From DATBGO01 sp963695645 (GTDB taxonomy: Bacteria > Actinomycetota > Actinomycetes > Streptosporangiales > Streptosporangiaceae), in contig CAVOHC010000015.1 in NCBI GenBank assembly GCA_963695645.1, forward strand, positions 62,001 to 126,000: a DNA stretch of 64,000 bases, given 5' to 3'. Position numbers and translations under genes: made by a program. Below the pieces are notes generated by a model, which searched no databases, was not told the DNA's origin, and saw only the letters and a list, made by a program, of their open reading frames with translations. Shown here piece by piece: positions 33,866-43,459 of the stretch; position 1 is the first letter of the stretch, and each line of letters starts with the position of its first letter.

Positions 33866-35350
33866 TCACTCGACCCGGGCCAGCGCCGCCGCGGGCCTGA
33901 GCCTGGCGGCCCGCCAGCCGCCGAATATCCCCGCGATCAGGCCGCCCGCGATCGCGAGCAGCACTGCGGCGATGATGATTTCGATGGTCACCGGCGCGGT
34001 GAGGTGCACGTTCACCGTGTGACCCGAGGTGGGGGCGAACCGCCGGAAGCCACCGCCACCGCCACCGCCACCGCCGCCACCGGCGCCAAACCCGCCGCCG
34101 CCGAACGCGCGCGCGCCGCCCGGCGTCGCGCTGCCGGTCGTCTGGCCGATCGAGGCCGTCAGCGGCGGCGACAGCTTGGCCACCAGGGTCGCGCCGAGGT
34201 ATCCCAGCCCCACGCCGATGATCCCGCCGGCGATGCCTATCACCAGGGCCTCGCCCATCACCTGGCCGATGACGCGTCGGCTGCGCCAGCCGAGCGCCTT
34301 GAGGGTGCCGAACTCCCGCACCCGGCGCGAGACCGCGGCCATCGTCAGCAGGCTGGCCACCAGGAAAGCGACGACGAGCACCGCGATCGCCAGCCATTTC
34401 CCTAGGTTGTTGGCCAGGCTGGAGGTGCTGGCGAGCGAGCCGGTCACCTCGCTGGCCAGATCACTGGACGTCGTAACCGTGGCCGTGGGCAGCGCCTTGG
34501 AGATCTCCTTCGACACCGTGGTGATATCCGCCGCGCTGGCGGCGGCCACGTAGATTGAGTTGACCTTGCCGGTCAAGCTGGGGGTGGCCAGGCTCTGCGC
34601 CCTGGCCAGCGGGATGTAGACATCAGACGGACTCGCGCCCTGCGGCTCCGCGACGATACCGATCACCTTGAAGCTCTGGCCGGCCACCGTAACCGCGGAG
34701 CCCAGCTTGAGCTTGTTCTGCGTCGCGTAGGTGGAGTCAACAAGCGCGGCATTCGAATTGGCGTCCGCGGCGGTGAAGGTGCGGCCCGCCGTGATCTTGC
34801 CGGAGCTGAGCGGCCCGAGTTCACCCTCGGACATGTCGACTCCCTGCACCCCGAACGAGCTGACGTTGAACGCTCCGCGGAAGCCGCCGCCGCCGCCGCC
34901 GCCGCCGAATCCGCCGCCGCCCGCGGAGAACGACGGGATCTTCCCCGACACCGTCGAGTCGGTGAGCGTCAGCCCGCCTGCCGCGCCGGCGACGTTCGGC
35001 ATCTTGGCGATGGACGTCACCGCCGAGGAGCCCAGCGGCGCCAGGGAGAACGTGCGCAGGGTATTCGCGTGGATGGTGGTGCCGGGCGCGGGCCGGGTGC
35101 GCGAGCCAGCGGTTCCGCTGAATCCGACCCCGAACCCGCCTGCCGAGCCGGCCGTGGGCGCCTGTGACACGGTGATGTCGGTGCCGACGCCGTAGAGCGA
35201 GTGAAGTACGGTGCCCTGCGCGTCCTTCACTCCGGTCGAGAGCGCCGTCACCGTGATGACCAGCCCGATCCCGATCGCGAGACCCAGCGAGATCAAGATG
35301 GCCTGGCGCATCCGCCGGCGCAGCTCACGCCGCAGATAGGTAAAGAACAT
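33866..35350 (-). CDS. ABC exporter permease (MacB/FtsX type)
   Basis: The 494-residue membrane protein has a typical MacB layout: an N-terminal membrane helix (ILISLGLAIGIGLVITVTAL), a large extracytoplasmic domain (about 40-320) and three C-terminal helices (for example LAIAVLVVAFLVASLLTMAA) with the FtsX motif FGTLKALGWRSRRVIGQV. Two Gly/Phe-rich low-complexity runs lie in the periplasmic-facing part and in the last loop. It functions with the ATPase at 33081. The substrate is unknown. The next genes on the same strand are membrane glycosyltransferases. Confidence 0.85.
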   Translation of the reverse strand: MFFTYLRRELRRRMRQAILISLGLAIGIGLVITVTALSTGVKDAQGTVLHSLYGVGTDITVSQAPTAGSAGGFGVGFSGTAGSRTRPAPGTTIHANTLRTFSLAPLGSSAVTSIAKMPNVAGAAGGLTLTDSTVSGKIPSFSAGGGGFGGGGGGGGFRGAFNVSSFGVQGVDMSEGELGPLSSGKITAGRTFTAADANSNAALVDSTYATQNKLKLGSAVTVAGQSFKVIGIVAEPQGASPSDVYIPLARAQSLATPSLTGKVNSIYVAAASAADITTVSKEISKALPTATVTTSSDLASEVTGSLASTSSLANNLGKWLAIAVLVVAFLVASLLTMAAVSRRVREFGTLKALGWRSRRVIGQVMGEALVIGIAGGIIGVGLGYLGATLVAKLSPPLTASIGQTTGSATPGGARAFGGGGFGAGGGGGGGGGGGFRRFAPTSGHTVNVHLTAPVTIEIIIAAVLLAIAGGLIAGIFGGWRAARLRPAAALARVE

Positions 35351-35547
35351 CCGGGCTCCTCGGAAACCCCGGGGCCTGGCTAGCTACCGGCCGGGCCCTT
35401 GACGGCAGCGGGTCATCCGCGCCGGGCGCAAGACATGCACCGGTCATGATGATGTCGACGGATCCTGAATGGATCCTGAACGGGAGCTACGAAGTTGCCT
35501 GATTGGCCGCCCCGCCGCCTGATTAGCCGCCCGCGCCCCCGCCGGCC

Positions 35548-37182
35548 TCAGCGCAGAGTGTAGAGGAACAGCCAGAGGTTGGCAGGGTGCCAGACTCGCA
35601 CCAGCCGCAGCCCGAGGCCCTGCAGCACCGGCAGCCGCGTGGCCTGGTGCACCTCGATGACCCACAGCCTGCTAATGCCACTGACCCGCTGGCGGACCGC
35701 CGCAGGTGGCAGGCTGGTCCCGGAGAGCGTTCCGGACTGGATGGGCGACTGGGCCTGCGTGATATCGATCAGCTTGTCCATTCCGTAGGGATAGGCGGTG
35801 CGCAGGTTCTCATCCGCTGGCGTGTCGTAGATAGCGGCATCACCTGGCCGCATGTTCGCGGCGACGATCTGGTCCGCGCGCCGGATATTGTCCAGGTGTC
35901 CGTCAGCCGCACGTACGCTGCGCTGCGCGCCGAGCCCGAAGAGCGCCACTATCGCCAGCGCCGCGGCGCCGGTAGCCCAGCCAAGCGCGGTCAGCACCAG
36001 CCCCGGCCGGCGGCCGGGGGCGGCCGGCTCCCGGCGCTGCTCCGGGCGCTGTTCCCGGGCCTGCTCCCGGGCCGGCACCCGGCCCAGGCCGGTGGCGATC
36101 GCCCGGCCGACCGCGGCCAGTCCCGCACCGCCAAGCAGAGCGCCGGCTGGCAGGCAGAACACCACGTACCTGAACGTGTACAGCGGGATGAACCGCGACA
36201 CCAAGATCAGCAGCGCCGGCGGCACCACGAGCCAGGGAACGGCGAGCGCGGGCAGCATCAGCGGCCAGCCTGCCCGCAGCGCGGCCCGCCCGGTCAGCGC
36301 GCTCGCCGCCAGGCCGCTGGCCAGGATCACGGCAAGCGCTACCGGCATCTTGCCCGCGCCGACCAGCTGCTCCAGGCTCACGGCCGGGGTGATACTCGTC
36401 AGCCAGGCCAGCTGGCTGCGCTCGGTCCAGGCGAGCAGCACGATGGGGCTGGTGACCGCCGCTGCCGCGGCCGCGGCGGCCAGCCAGCCCAGCGCCAGCG
36501 ACCGCCGCGCCCGCCCGTCGGCCTGGCGCAGGCACGCTGCCGCGACGGTCACCGCGTGCGCGACGATCAGGAGCAGCCCGAAGATGTTCAGCAGGCCGAC
36601 CGCGGCCAGGCACGCTCCGTACCCGGCCAGCCAGCCGCGCCTGCCGCCGGTCACGGTGATCAGGCGGATCAGCAGGTAGCTCGCTCCCGCCGCCGCCGCC
36701 GTCACCATCGCGTACGAGCGGGCATCCTGCCCGTACAGGCTGACCGCCGGCAGGAAGGCGAAGATCAGCCCGGCAGCCAGGCCCGCGGCCGGCGATACCA
36801 GCCGCCTGCCCAGTGCCGCCAGCAGCCCCGCTGCCACCGCCATCGCCAGCGCGGACGGCAACCGCGTCACCAGCTCGCTGCTGCCCGCTACCCGCACCAG
36901 CGGCCACATGACCACGTAGTAGGCGCCATGCACCGCATCCACATGGCCCAGCATCCGGATCAGCTGGGTGAAGGGGCGATGCACCGCCGCGAGCGTCGCT
37001 GACTCATCCCGCCAGTACGACGAACCGCTGATTCCCCACAGCATCACGGCCAGCGTCACGACCGGGGGTACTACCCGCATCCACACCGGGCCGCCATCGT
37101 ATGCCGGCCCGGACTGGGCGGGGGGCCCGGAAGCCACTCCAGGCGCCCGGGCCACAACGGCCCGCGTACCAGGCGGCGTCAT
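35548..37182 (-). CDS. GT-C membrane glycosyltransferase, paralogue 1 (ArnT/PMT-like)
   Basis: The 544-residue polytopic protein has about 11-12 membrane helices and the first-loop acidic motif SSYWRDESATLAAVHRP, typical of lipid-linked-sugar GT-C enzymes. Other conserved blocks shared with the two next genes are GHVDAVHGAYYVVMWPL, VTRLPSALAMAVAAGL and YGQDARSYAMVTA. The C-terminal soluble part follows the last helix (DQIVAANMRPGDAAIYDTP). These enzymes transfer a sugar from a polyprenyl phosphate to an acceptor on the outer face of the membrane. It is last of three tandem copies. The gap to the ABC permease (35351-35547) shows nothing special. Confidence 0.8.
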   Translation of the reverse strand: MTPPGTRAVVARAPGVASGPPAQSGPAYDGGPVWMRVVPPVVTLAVMLWGISGSSYWRDESATLAAVHRPFTQLIRMLGHVDAVHGAYYVVMWPLVRVAGSSELVTRLPSALAMAVAAGLLAALGRRLVSPAAGLAAGLIFAFLPAVSLYGQDARSYAMVTAAAAGASYLLIRLITVTGGRRGWLAGYGACLAAVGLLNIFGLLLIVAHAVTVAAACLRQADGRARRSLALGWLAAAAAAAAVTSPIVLLAWTERSQLAWLTSITPAVSLEQLVGAGKMPVALAVILASGLAASALTGRAALRAGWPLMLPALAVPWLVVPPALLILVSRFIPLYTFRYVVFCLPAGALLGGAGLAAVGRAIATGLGRVPAREQAREQRPEQRREPAAPGRRPGLVLTALGWATGAAALAIVALFGLGAQRSVRAADGHLDNIRRADQIVAANMRPGDAAIYDTPADENLRTAYPYGMDKLIDITQAQSPIQSGTLSGTSLPPAAVRQRVSGISRLWVIEVHQATRLPVLQGLGLRLVRVWHPANLWLFLYTLR

Positions 37183-37278
37183 GGCATCCTCCGGACTGAG
37201 CAGGCAGCAGCGACCATAAGCGCCTCAGCCGGGCGCGGGTCTGTACTACGGCATTATGCCCACGGCGGATGGTGTCAG

Positions 37279-38910
37279 TCACACAGGCTTTTGCTGGTAG
37301 AGAACTAGCCAGATCTTCCCAATCCGCCAGGCCTGCAGGCGCTGGACGTGAAGGCCGGTCAGGACCCGCGATTTGGGGTAACCCGACGCGTCGACGAGCC
37401 AGAACCTCGCGATACCTGCCAGCCGCTGCCGCACCACGGCGGCTGGCAGCGTCGTCCCGGTCAGGTCGGCCGCCTGGGCGGGCGTCTTACCCTGCCCGAT
37501 GTTGTCCAGCTGCGGGAGCCCGTAGGGGTAGGCGGCGGTGAAGTAGTGCGAGTCCTGTCCGACGTAGATCACGGCGTCCCCGGGCCGCCGTTGCCCGGCG
37601 AGGATCCGGTCGGCCCGGCGGATGTTGTCTCCGTGTCCGGCGGGGGCGCGGAAAGCCCGCTGGGCGCTAAGCCCGAGTAGCGCGATGACCAGCAGCGCGA
37701 CCGCACCGGTCGCCCAGCCGAGCGGGGCAAGCCCTGCCTCGGGCGCCCGGCCGAACCCGGTGCCGATCGCCTGGCAAAGCGCAGCCAGCCCCGCGCCGGC
37801 TAGCAGCGCCACCGCGGGCAGGCAGTACAGGATGTAGCGGGGGACGTAGAGCGGCAGCGCGAACGAGACCCCGATCAGCAGCGCGGGCGGAACCACCAGC
37901 CACGGGACGGCCACCGCGGACAGCCGCCTGGGCCAGGCGGCCAGCAGCCTGGCCCGCCCCGAGCCGACGCTGACGGCCAGCCCGAGCGCCACGGCGAGCA
38001 CGACCGCCGCCACCATCGGCAGCGGGCCAACCAGCTGTGTCAGCGTCACGAGGGTATGCGGCCCGGGGGCCTTGATCCAGCTGGCCGTCTGGCGCTGGGC
38101 GATAGCGAGCAGGAGCACCGGGCTGGCGAGGGCGACAGCGACGATGGCAGCGGCCAGCCAGCCAGCCGCCAGTGATCGCGCGGCGTTGCCCGCGCCTTCC
38201 CCGCCCTGCCCGCCCTGCGCGCCCCGGAGCCCGGCCAGCGACGGCCGGACACTGCCGTCTTCCTGACGCAGGCACGCCAGCGCCACCGTCACCGCGTGCG
38301 CGGCGAGCAGCAGGATCCCGAAGATGTTCAGGGCGACCATCGCCCCCATGCAGACGGCGTAACCCGCCAGCCAGCCGCGCTTACGGCCGGCCGTGCCGAT
38401 CGCCCGCACCAGCAGGTAGGTGGCCGTCGCCCCGAACGCGGCCACCATCGCGTACGATCTGACGTCCTGCGCGTACCGGCTGATCTGCGGCAAGATCACG
38501 AAGATCAGGCCGGCGGCCAGCCCGGCGGCGGGCGAGACCAGCCGACGGCCGAGCGCGGCCACCGCTGCGGCGGCCACCGCCATCGCCACCACCGAGGGCA
38601 GCCTGGTGACGAGCTCACCCGAGCCTGCCACCCGGACCACCGGCCACATGATCATGTAGTACACGCCGTGCACCGCGTCGACGTTGCCCAGCGTGCGCAC
38701 GAGCTGGCCAAAGGAACGATGCACCGCCGTCAGGCTCGCGGCCTCGTCCCGCCAGTATGACGGTCCGGTGATGTCCCAGAGGCCCAGCCCGACCATCAGG
38801 ACCGACGGAAGGAACCACATCCAGGCCGGTCCGCTGGTGTAGCCGTCTCGCCCGCCACCGCTGGGTTGCGGTGCCCTGCTGAGCACAGCCCGGCCCCCAG
38901 ATGACGTCAT
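37279..38910 (-). CDS. GT-C membrane glycosyltransferase, paralogue 2
   Basis: The 543-residue product aligns by eye with its neighbours along the full length: PSYWRDEAASLTAVHRSFGQ, GNVDAVHGVYYMIMWPVVRV, YAQDVRSYAMVAA, and a C-terminal soluble region (DRILAGQRRPGDAVIYVGQD). It carries a short extra Gly/Gln segment (GAQGGQGGEGAGNAARS) in a cytoplasmic loop, absent from paralogue 1 and longer in paralogue 3. The ATG at 38910 starts MTSSGGRAV, like the short N-termini of the others. Acceptor and sugar are unknown. Confidence 0.8.
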   Translation of the reverse strand: MTSSGGRAVLSRAPQPSGGGRDGYTSGPAWMWFLPSVLMVGLGLWDITGPSYWRDEAASLTAVHRSFGQLVRTLGNVDAVHGVYYMIMWPVVRVAGSGELVTRLPSVVAMAVAAAAVAALGRRLVSPAAGLAAGLIFVILPQISRYAQDVRSYAMVAAFGATATYLLVRAIGTAGRKRGWLAGYAVCMGAMVALNIFGILLLAAHAVTVALACLRQEDGSVRPSLAGLRGAQGGQGGEGAGNAARSLAAGWLAAAIVAVALASPVLLLAIAQRQTASWIKAPGPHTLVTLTQLVGPLPMVAAVVLAVALGLAVSVGSGRARLLAAWPRRLSAVAVPWLVVPPALLIGVSFALPLYVPRYILYCLPAVALLAGAGLAALCQAIGTGFGRAPEAGLAPLGWATGAVALLVIALLGLSAQRAFRAPAGHGDNIRRADRILAGQRRPGDAVIYVGQDSHYFTAAYPYGLPQLDNIGQGKTPAQAADLTGTTLPAAVVRQRLAGIARFWLVDASGYPKSRVLTGLHVQRLQAWRIGKIWLVLYQQKPV

Positions 38911-39002
38911 GATGTCCTCCCGCGGTCAGTGTGGGCGCATAATGCGATCACACAGCAAATGCGCGGCGGCGGCTCACCCATTATGCCCGGCGTGAGCCGT
39001 GG

Positions 39003-40703
39003 TCAGGACGCCGACGTGTGCGTATAAAGAAATAGCCACAGGCCAGCGGTGTGCCAGCGGCCGACGAGCCGCAAGCCGAGCCCCTGCAGCAGCGGGACCT
39101 GCGAGTTATGGCGCAGTTCCACCACCCAGAGCCTGGAGGTGCCCGAGATCCGCTGCCGGACCACCGCAGCGGGCAAGACGGTCCCGGCCAGCGTCCCCGA
39201 CTGGGCGGGCGTCTGGTATTGCGCGATATCGGCCAGCCTGGCCAGCCCGTAAGGGTAGGCAGCCCAGAGATTGTCATACGTCTCATAGAGGACGGCGTCG
39301 CCCGGCCTCATGTTGGCCGCCACGATCTGGTCGCCGCGGCGGATGTTGTCGTTATGCCCGGCCGGCCCGCGCTCGCTGGCCTGCACGCCGGATCCGAGTA
39401 GCGCGATCACCGCCAGGGCCGCCGCGCCAGTCGCCCAGCCCAGCGGGGCAAGCCCGGCCTCCGGCGCCCGGCCGAGCCCGGTGCCTGCAGCCTGGCCGAG
39501 CGCGGCAAGCCCGGCGCCGGCCAGCAGCGCGACGGCGGGCAGGCAGTACAGGATGTAGCGGGGGACGTAGAGCGGCAGCGCGAACGAGATCCCGATCAAC
39601 AGCGCCGGCGGGAGCAGCAGCCACGGAACAGTCAAGGCCGGCAGCACCGCAGGCCAGCAGGCCCGCAGTGCCACCCGGCCGGTCAGCGCGCTGGCCGCAA
39701 GCCCGCAGCCGGCCAGCACGCAGATGGCGATGACCATGTGCGGCGGTCCCACCAGCTGCCACAGGGTCGTGACCGTGCGAAGTCCAGGGGCCTTGATCCA
39801 GCTGGCCGTACCGCGCTGCTCGATGCCGAGCAGGAGCACCGGGCTGGCCAGGAACACGGCCGCCGTGGCGGCGGCCAGCCAGCCGAGGGCCAGCGATCCG
39901 GCGGCCGCACCCTCCCGGCCCTGTCCGCCCTTGCCGCCGTGTCCGCCGTTGCCGGCCTGTCCGCTCTGTTCGCCGTTGCCGCCCTCTCCGCTCTGTCCGC
40001 CGCGCAGCCCGGCCATCGACAACTGGATCCGGCGGTCTTCCTGGCGCAGGCAGGCTAGCGCCACCGTTACCGCGTGCGCGGCGAGCAGCAGGATCCCGAA
40101 GATGTTCAGGGCGGCCATCGCTGCCATGCAGGCCGCGTACCCGGCCAGCCAGCCCGGCCGGCGGCCCGGGGAGCCGATCGCCCGCAGCAGCAGGTAGCTC
40201 CCGGCCGTCCCGAACGCAGTCACCATCGCATAGGACCTGGCGTCCTGCCCGTAGAGGCTGATCTGCGGCAGCACCGCGAATACCAGGCCCGCGGCCAGCC
40301 CGGCGGGCGGCGACACGAGCCGCCGGCCGATCGCCGCCACCAGACCGGCAGCCACTGTCATAGCCAGGGCCGACGGCAGCCGGGTGACGAACTCGCCGGT
40401 GCCTGCCACCCGCACCAGCGGCCAGATGGTCATGTAATAGACGCCGTGCACCCCATCGACGTGGCCCATCATCCGCACCAGCTGGGCGAAGGGCCGTTGC
40501 ACCGCTGCCAGCGTCGCGCCCTCGTCCCGCCAGTAGGACGGCCCGGTGATGCCGGAGAGCGCCAAGCCGAGCATGACCAGCGGCGGGAGCAGCCGCATCC
40601 ACCGTGGCCCCCCGTCGAAAGGAGGCTCCCCGCCGGTCCCGGCGCCCGCTGCCCCCGCGGCGACCGAACGCGCCAGCACCGGCGGGGTGTTGCGAGGGGT
40701 CAC
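39003..40703 (-). CDS. GT-C membrane glycosyltransferase, paralogue 3 with Gly/Gln-rich loop insert
   Basis: The 566-residue product shares all blocks with the two downstream paralogues: PSYWRDEGATLAAVQRPFAQ, GHVDGVHGVYYMTIWPLVRV, YGQDARSYAMVTAF, and RGDQIVAANMRPGDAVLYET. I chose GTG 40703, where GGAGG lies eight bases upstream and the N-terminus (TPRNTPPVLARS) matches the others; a longer frame goes to 40820. At about 39900-40010 it encodes a low-complexity insert (GGQSGEGGNGEQSGQAGNGG, then HGGKGGQGREG). It is first of three copies and 210 bases downstream of the hopanoid operon's last gene, with which it may be co-transcribed. Confidence 0.8.
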   Translation of the reverse strand: MTPRNTPPVLARSVAAGAAGAGTGGEPPFDGGPRWMRLLPPLVMLGLALSGITGPSYWRDEGATLAAVQRPFAQLVRMMGHVDGVHGVYYMTIWPLVRVAGTGEFVTRLPSALAMTVAAGLVAAIGRRLVSPPAGLAAGLVFAVLPQISLYGQDARSYAMVTAFGTAGSYLLLRAIGSPGRRPGWLAGYAACMAAMAALNIFGILLLAAHAVTVALACLRQEDRRIQLSMAGLRGGQSGEGGNGEQSGQAGNGGHGGKGGQGREGAAAGSLALGWLAAATAAVFLASPVLLLGIEQRGTASWIKAPGLRTVTTLWQLVGPPHMVIAICVLAGCGLAASALTGRVALRACWPAVLPALTVPWLLLPPALLIGISFALPLYVPRYILYCLPAVALLAGAGLAALGQAAGTGLGRAPEAGLAPLGWATGAAALAVIALLGSGVQASERGPAGHNDNIRRGDQIVAANMRPGDAVLYETYDNLWAAYPYGLARLADIAQYQTPAQSGTLAGTVLPAAVVRQRISGTSRLWVVELRHNSQVPLLQGLGLRLVGRWHTAGLWLFLYTHTSAS

Positions 40704-40913
40704 GCGTCGGCCCTCCATGGATCGGCAGGCCAGCGGCCGGCATTCTGCCAGCCCGCGCGGCAGGGACAACCGGCCGGAGCCCATCATGACCGGGCCTGGC
40801 TGCCTGGCCTTGACGGTCATGATGACACTCGCCGCCGGCCCCGGTCACCGTAGCCTACCGCGCTGGCCCGGCCGGGCCCGGCAACGTCATCCTGGCCGCG
40901 CCAGCCGGCCCCG

Positions 40914-41915
40914 TCAGGCGCGCAGCGCCCGGATCGACTGCCGCAATGACCCCATCGTGGCGAGCACCGCGGACGGCTCGTACCCGCAGTGCGCCATGCA
41001 GTTCGCGCACCTCGGATCGGAACCGCGGCCGTACTTCGACCAGTCAGTGGTCTCGACCAGCTCCCGGTAGGTCTTGGCGTAACCGTCGTTCATCAGGTAG
41101 CACGGCCGCTGCCAGCCGAACAGCGAGTACGACGGGATCCCCCACGCGGTGCAGGAGAAATCGGCCTTGCCCTCGAGGAAGTCCAGGAACAACGGTGAGT
41201 GGTTGAGCCGCCACCGCTTCCTGTTGCCATCACCGAACGCCTTGCGGAATAGCTCCCGGGTCTCCGTGACGCCGAGGAAATGCTCCTGGTCAGGTGCCTT
41301 CTCGTAGGCATACGCCGGCGAGATCATCATCTCGTCGACCTTGAGGTCGTCGTTGAGGTAGTCGAGTACGTCGATGACGGTCTGCGGGGTGTCGGTGTTG
41401 AAGAAGGTCGTGTTGGTCGTCACCCTGAAACCGCGCCGCTGGCACTCCCTGATCGCGGCGACGGCGTCGTCGAAGACGCCGTCCTTGCACACCGACGCGT
41501 CATGCCTGTCGGCAAGCCCGTCGATGTGGACCGCCCAGGCGAAGTAACGCGACGGCGTGAACTTGTCTAGCTTCTTCGGGATGAGCAGCGCGTTCGTGCA
41601 CAAGAACACGTACTTCTTCCGCTTGATCAGCTCAGCGACGAGCTTGTCGATCTCCGGGTGCATGAGCGGCTCGCCACCAGCGATCGACACCATCGGCGCG
41701 CCGCATTCCTCGATGGCGGCCAGGGCCTGCTCCACTGGCATCCGCTGCTTCAGCACGCTCGCCGGATGCTGGATCTTGCCGCAGCCCGCACAGGCAAGGT
41801 TGCACGCGAATAGCGGCTCAAGCTCCACCAGCAACGGGAATTTGTCGCGCCTGGCGAGCCGCTGGCGCATCAGGTAGGCGCCGACGCGCATGCTCTGGCG
41901 CAGTGGCATGGTCAT
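40914..41915 (-). CDS. hpnH: HpnH, radical-SAM adenosylhopene synthase
   Basis: HpnH joins a 5'-deoxyadenosyl radical to diploptene/hopene, giving adenosylhopane, the first step to extended C35 hopanoids. The 333-residue product has the radical-SAM cysteine motif CNLACAGC near residue 38, SIAGGEPLMHP (the SAM-binding GGE), and the conserved C-terminal region with CTAWGIPSYSLFGWQRPCYL and DPRCANCMAHCGYEPSAV. The ATG overlaps the stop of the hpnG::ispH gene (ATGA), and GGAGG lies ten bases upstream. It is last in the hopanoid operon. Confidence 0.95.
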   Translation of the reverse strand: MTMPLRQSMRVGAYLMRQRLARRDKFPLLVELEPLFACNLACAGCGKIQHPASVLKQRMPVEQALAAIEECGAPMVSIAGGEPLMHPEIDKLVAELIKRKKYVFLCTNALLIPKKLDKFTPSRYFAWAVHIDGLADRHDASVCKDGVFDDAVAAIRECQRRGFRVTTNTTFFNTDTPQTVIDVLDYLNDDLKVDEMMISPAYAYEKAPDQEHFLGVTETRELFRKAFGDGNRKRWRLNHSPLFLDFLEGKADFSCTAWGIPSYSLFGWQRPCYLMNDGYAKTYRELVETTDWSKYGRGSDPRCANCMAHCGYEPSAVLATMGSLRQSIRALRA

Positions 41916-43459
41916 GCTGGCCTTACCTCCTTGGGAAGGCTGAACCGGATGGATTCGGTAGTGACGACGCGCTCGCTGACCTCGACGGGGCCGAGGCCGG
42001 ACAGCGCCGCGACGATCTGCCCGACCGCCGCGTGCGGCGCGGACGCTCCTGCGGTCACCCCGATCACCGACGCCCCGGCGAGCCAGCCGAGCTCGATGTC
42101 TTCCGGGCCGTCGACGAGGTATGCCGGGATCCCGGCCCGCTGCGCGGTCTCGACCAGGCGAACCGAGTTGGATGAGTTGGCCGATCCGGCCACCAGGACC
42201 AGGTCGGCTTCCTTGGCCACGGCGCGGACCGCCTGCTGCCGGTTGGTGGTGGCATAGCAGATATCGTCGCTGCCCGGTCCGCGGGCCTCGGGGAACCTTT
42301 CCAGCAGCGCGTCGACGATCTCGCCGGCCTCATCGGCGGACAGCGTCGTCTGCATCAGGTAGGCGACCTTGCCCGGATCGGCCGGCCGCAGCCTGGCCAC
42401 GTCGGCGACGGTCTCGACCAGCACGACCGCGCCGGGCGCCTCGCCGAGCGTGCCCTCGACTTCCTCATGGCCAGCGTGCCCGATCAGGACGACGTGGTAG
42501 CCCTCGGCCACGAACCGGCGGGCCTCGGCGTGCACCTTGGCGACCAGCGGGCAGGTCGCGTCGACCGCATCGAGCCCGCGTCGCGCGGCCTCGGCCCGCA
42601 CCGCCGGCGACACCCCGTGCGCGGAGAACACCACGGTCGCGTGGTCGGGCACCTCGGTCAGCTCATCCACGAAGACCGCGCCGCGCCGCTCAAGGCCGTT
42701 CACCACGTGGGAGTTGTGCACGATCTGCTTGCGGACGTAGACCGGCTGGCCGTTCCTGTCCAGCATCCGGTCGACGATCTCGATCGCCCGCTCCACCCCC
42801 GCGCAGAATGATCGAGGGCCGGCCAGCAGCACGCGCCGCCGGCCGCCCGCCGCTGCCCACCTGGTCAGAACGGGGCCAGCCAGCCGGAGCGACCGCAGTG
42901 CCGCAGCGCCCCCTGCCAGCGCCCGCGGGCTGAGCAGCGGCCACTCCGGCGTGTCCGAGACCGCCCGGATCACGATCGCCGGCCGGCCGCCCGCGGCCGT
43001 CAGCAGCATCGCGGACTCCATGTCAGCGGCGACGGCGCCATAGCTGGCCAGCCGGGCCCGCTCCGACCTGCGGACCAGGTGGTCCACGGTGACGATCTTG
43101 CCGGCCTGGGCGCGCAGGCCCGCCCGGCGCAGCTCACCAGCGAGCAGCGGGGCGGACGGGCAGCTGAGCGCGGCCGCCGGCGAGCCGCCGAACGCGCTCA
43201 CCTCCGCCCCCACCACAAGATCACCGGGTTTGAGGTCCGCTGAAAGCCCCCCGCCGGTACCGCTGATCGCCAGCATGCCAAACGCAGAGCCGCGAAGCCG
43301 GTCAGCCGCGAGGAGGGATCTCCTGCCGCCGAAGCCGGTCCGCAGGACCTCACCGTGGTCACCGATGCCGCGGCGGACGGCCCGCGCCTCCAGCCGCAGC
43401 GGCGAGCAGACGAGAAGGCGGCCTGCTTCATCCGGCCTGCTCACAGCGGCCGGGCTCAC
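41912..43459 (-). CDS. Fusion of HpnG (adenosylhopane nucleosidase/phosphorylase) with IspH (HMBPP reductase)
   Basis: One open frame of about 515 residues. The N-terminal about 210 residues are HpnG-like: LLVCSPLRLEARAVRRGIGD, AISGTGGGLSADLKPGDLVV, and GAVAADMESAMLLTAAGGRP, which carries the MES motif of nucleoside phosphorylases. From about 230 comes a complete IspH/LytB: SFCAGVERAIEIVD (first Fe-S Cys), FSAHGVSPAV, DATCPLVAKVH (second Cys), GHAGHEEVEGTLGE, QTTLS, CYATTNRQ (third Cys) and SSNSVRLVE. HpnG removes adenine from adenosylhopane; IspH makes IPP/DMAPP, the precursor of squalene. GTG 43459 overlaps the stop of shc (GTGA); GTG 43444 is an alternative. No stop or frameshift separates the two parts. 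Confidence 0.9.
   Translation of the reverse strand: MSPAAVSRPDEAGRLLVCSPLRLEARAVRRGIGDHGEVLRTGFGGRRSLLAADRLRGSAFGMLAISGTGGGLSADLKPGDLVVGAEVSAFGGSPAAALSCPSAPLLAGELRRAGLRAQAGKIVTVDHLVRRSERARLASYGAVAADMESAMLLTAAGGRPAIVIRAVSDTPEWPLLSPRALAGGAAALRSLRLAGPVLTRWAAAGGRRRVLLAGPRSFCAGVERAIEIVDRMLDRNGQPVYVRKQIVHNSHVVNGLERRGAVFVDELTEVPDHATVVFSAHGVSPAVRAEAARRGLDAVDATCPLVAKVHAEARRFVAEGYHVVLIGHAGHEEVEGTLGEAPGAVVLVETVADVARLRPADPGKVAYLMQTTLSADEAGEIVDALLERFPEARGPGSDDICYATTNRQQAVRAVAKEADLVLVAGSANSSNSVRLVETAQRAGIPAYLVDGPEDIELGWLAGASVIGVTAGASAPHAAVGQIVAALSGLGPVEVSERVVTTESIRFSLPKEVRPA

Noticed and set aside
35587..37002. 471-codon plus-strand frame opposite GT-C paralogue 1
   Set aside because: Arg/Gln/Pro-rich product without domains; the minus strand encodes the conserved membrane protein.
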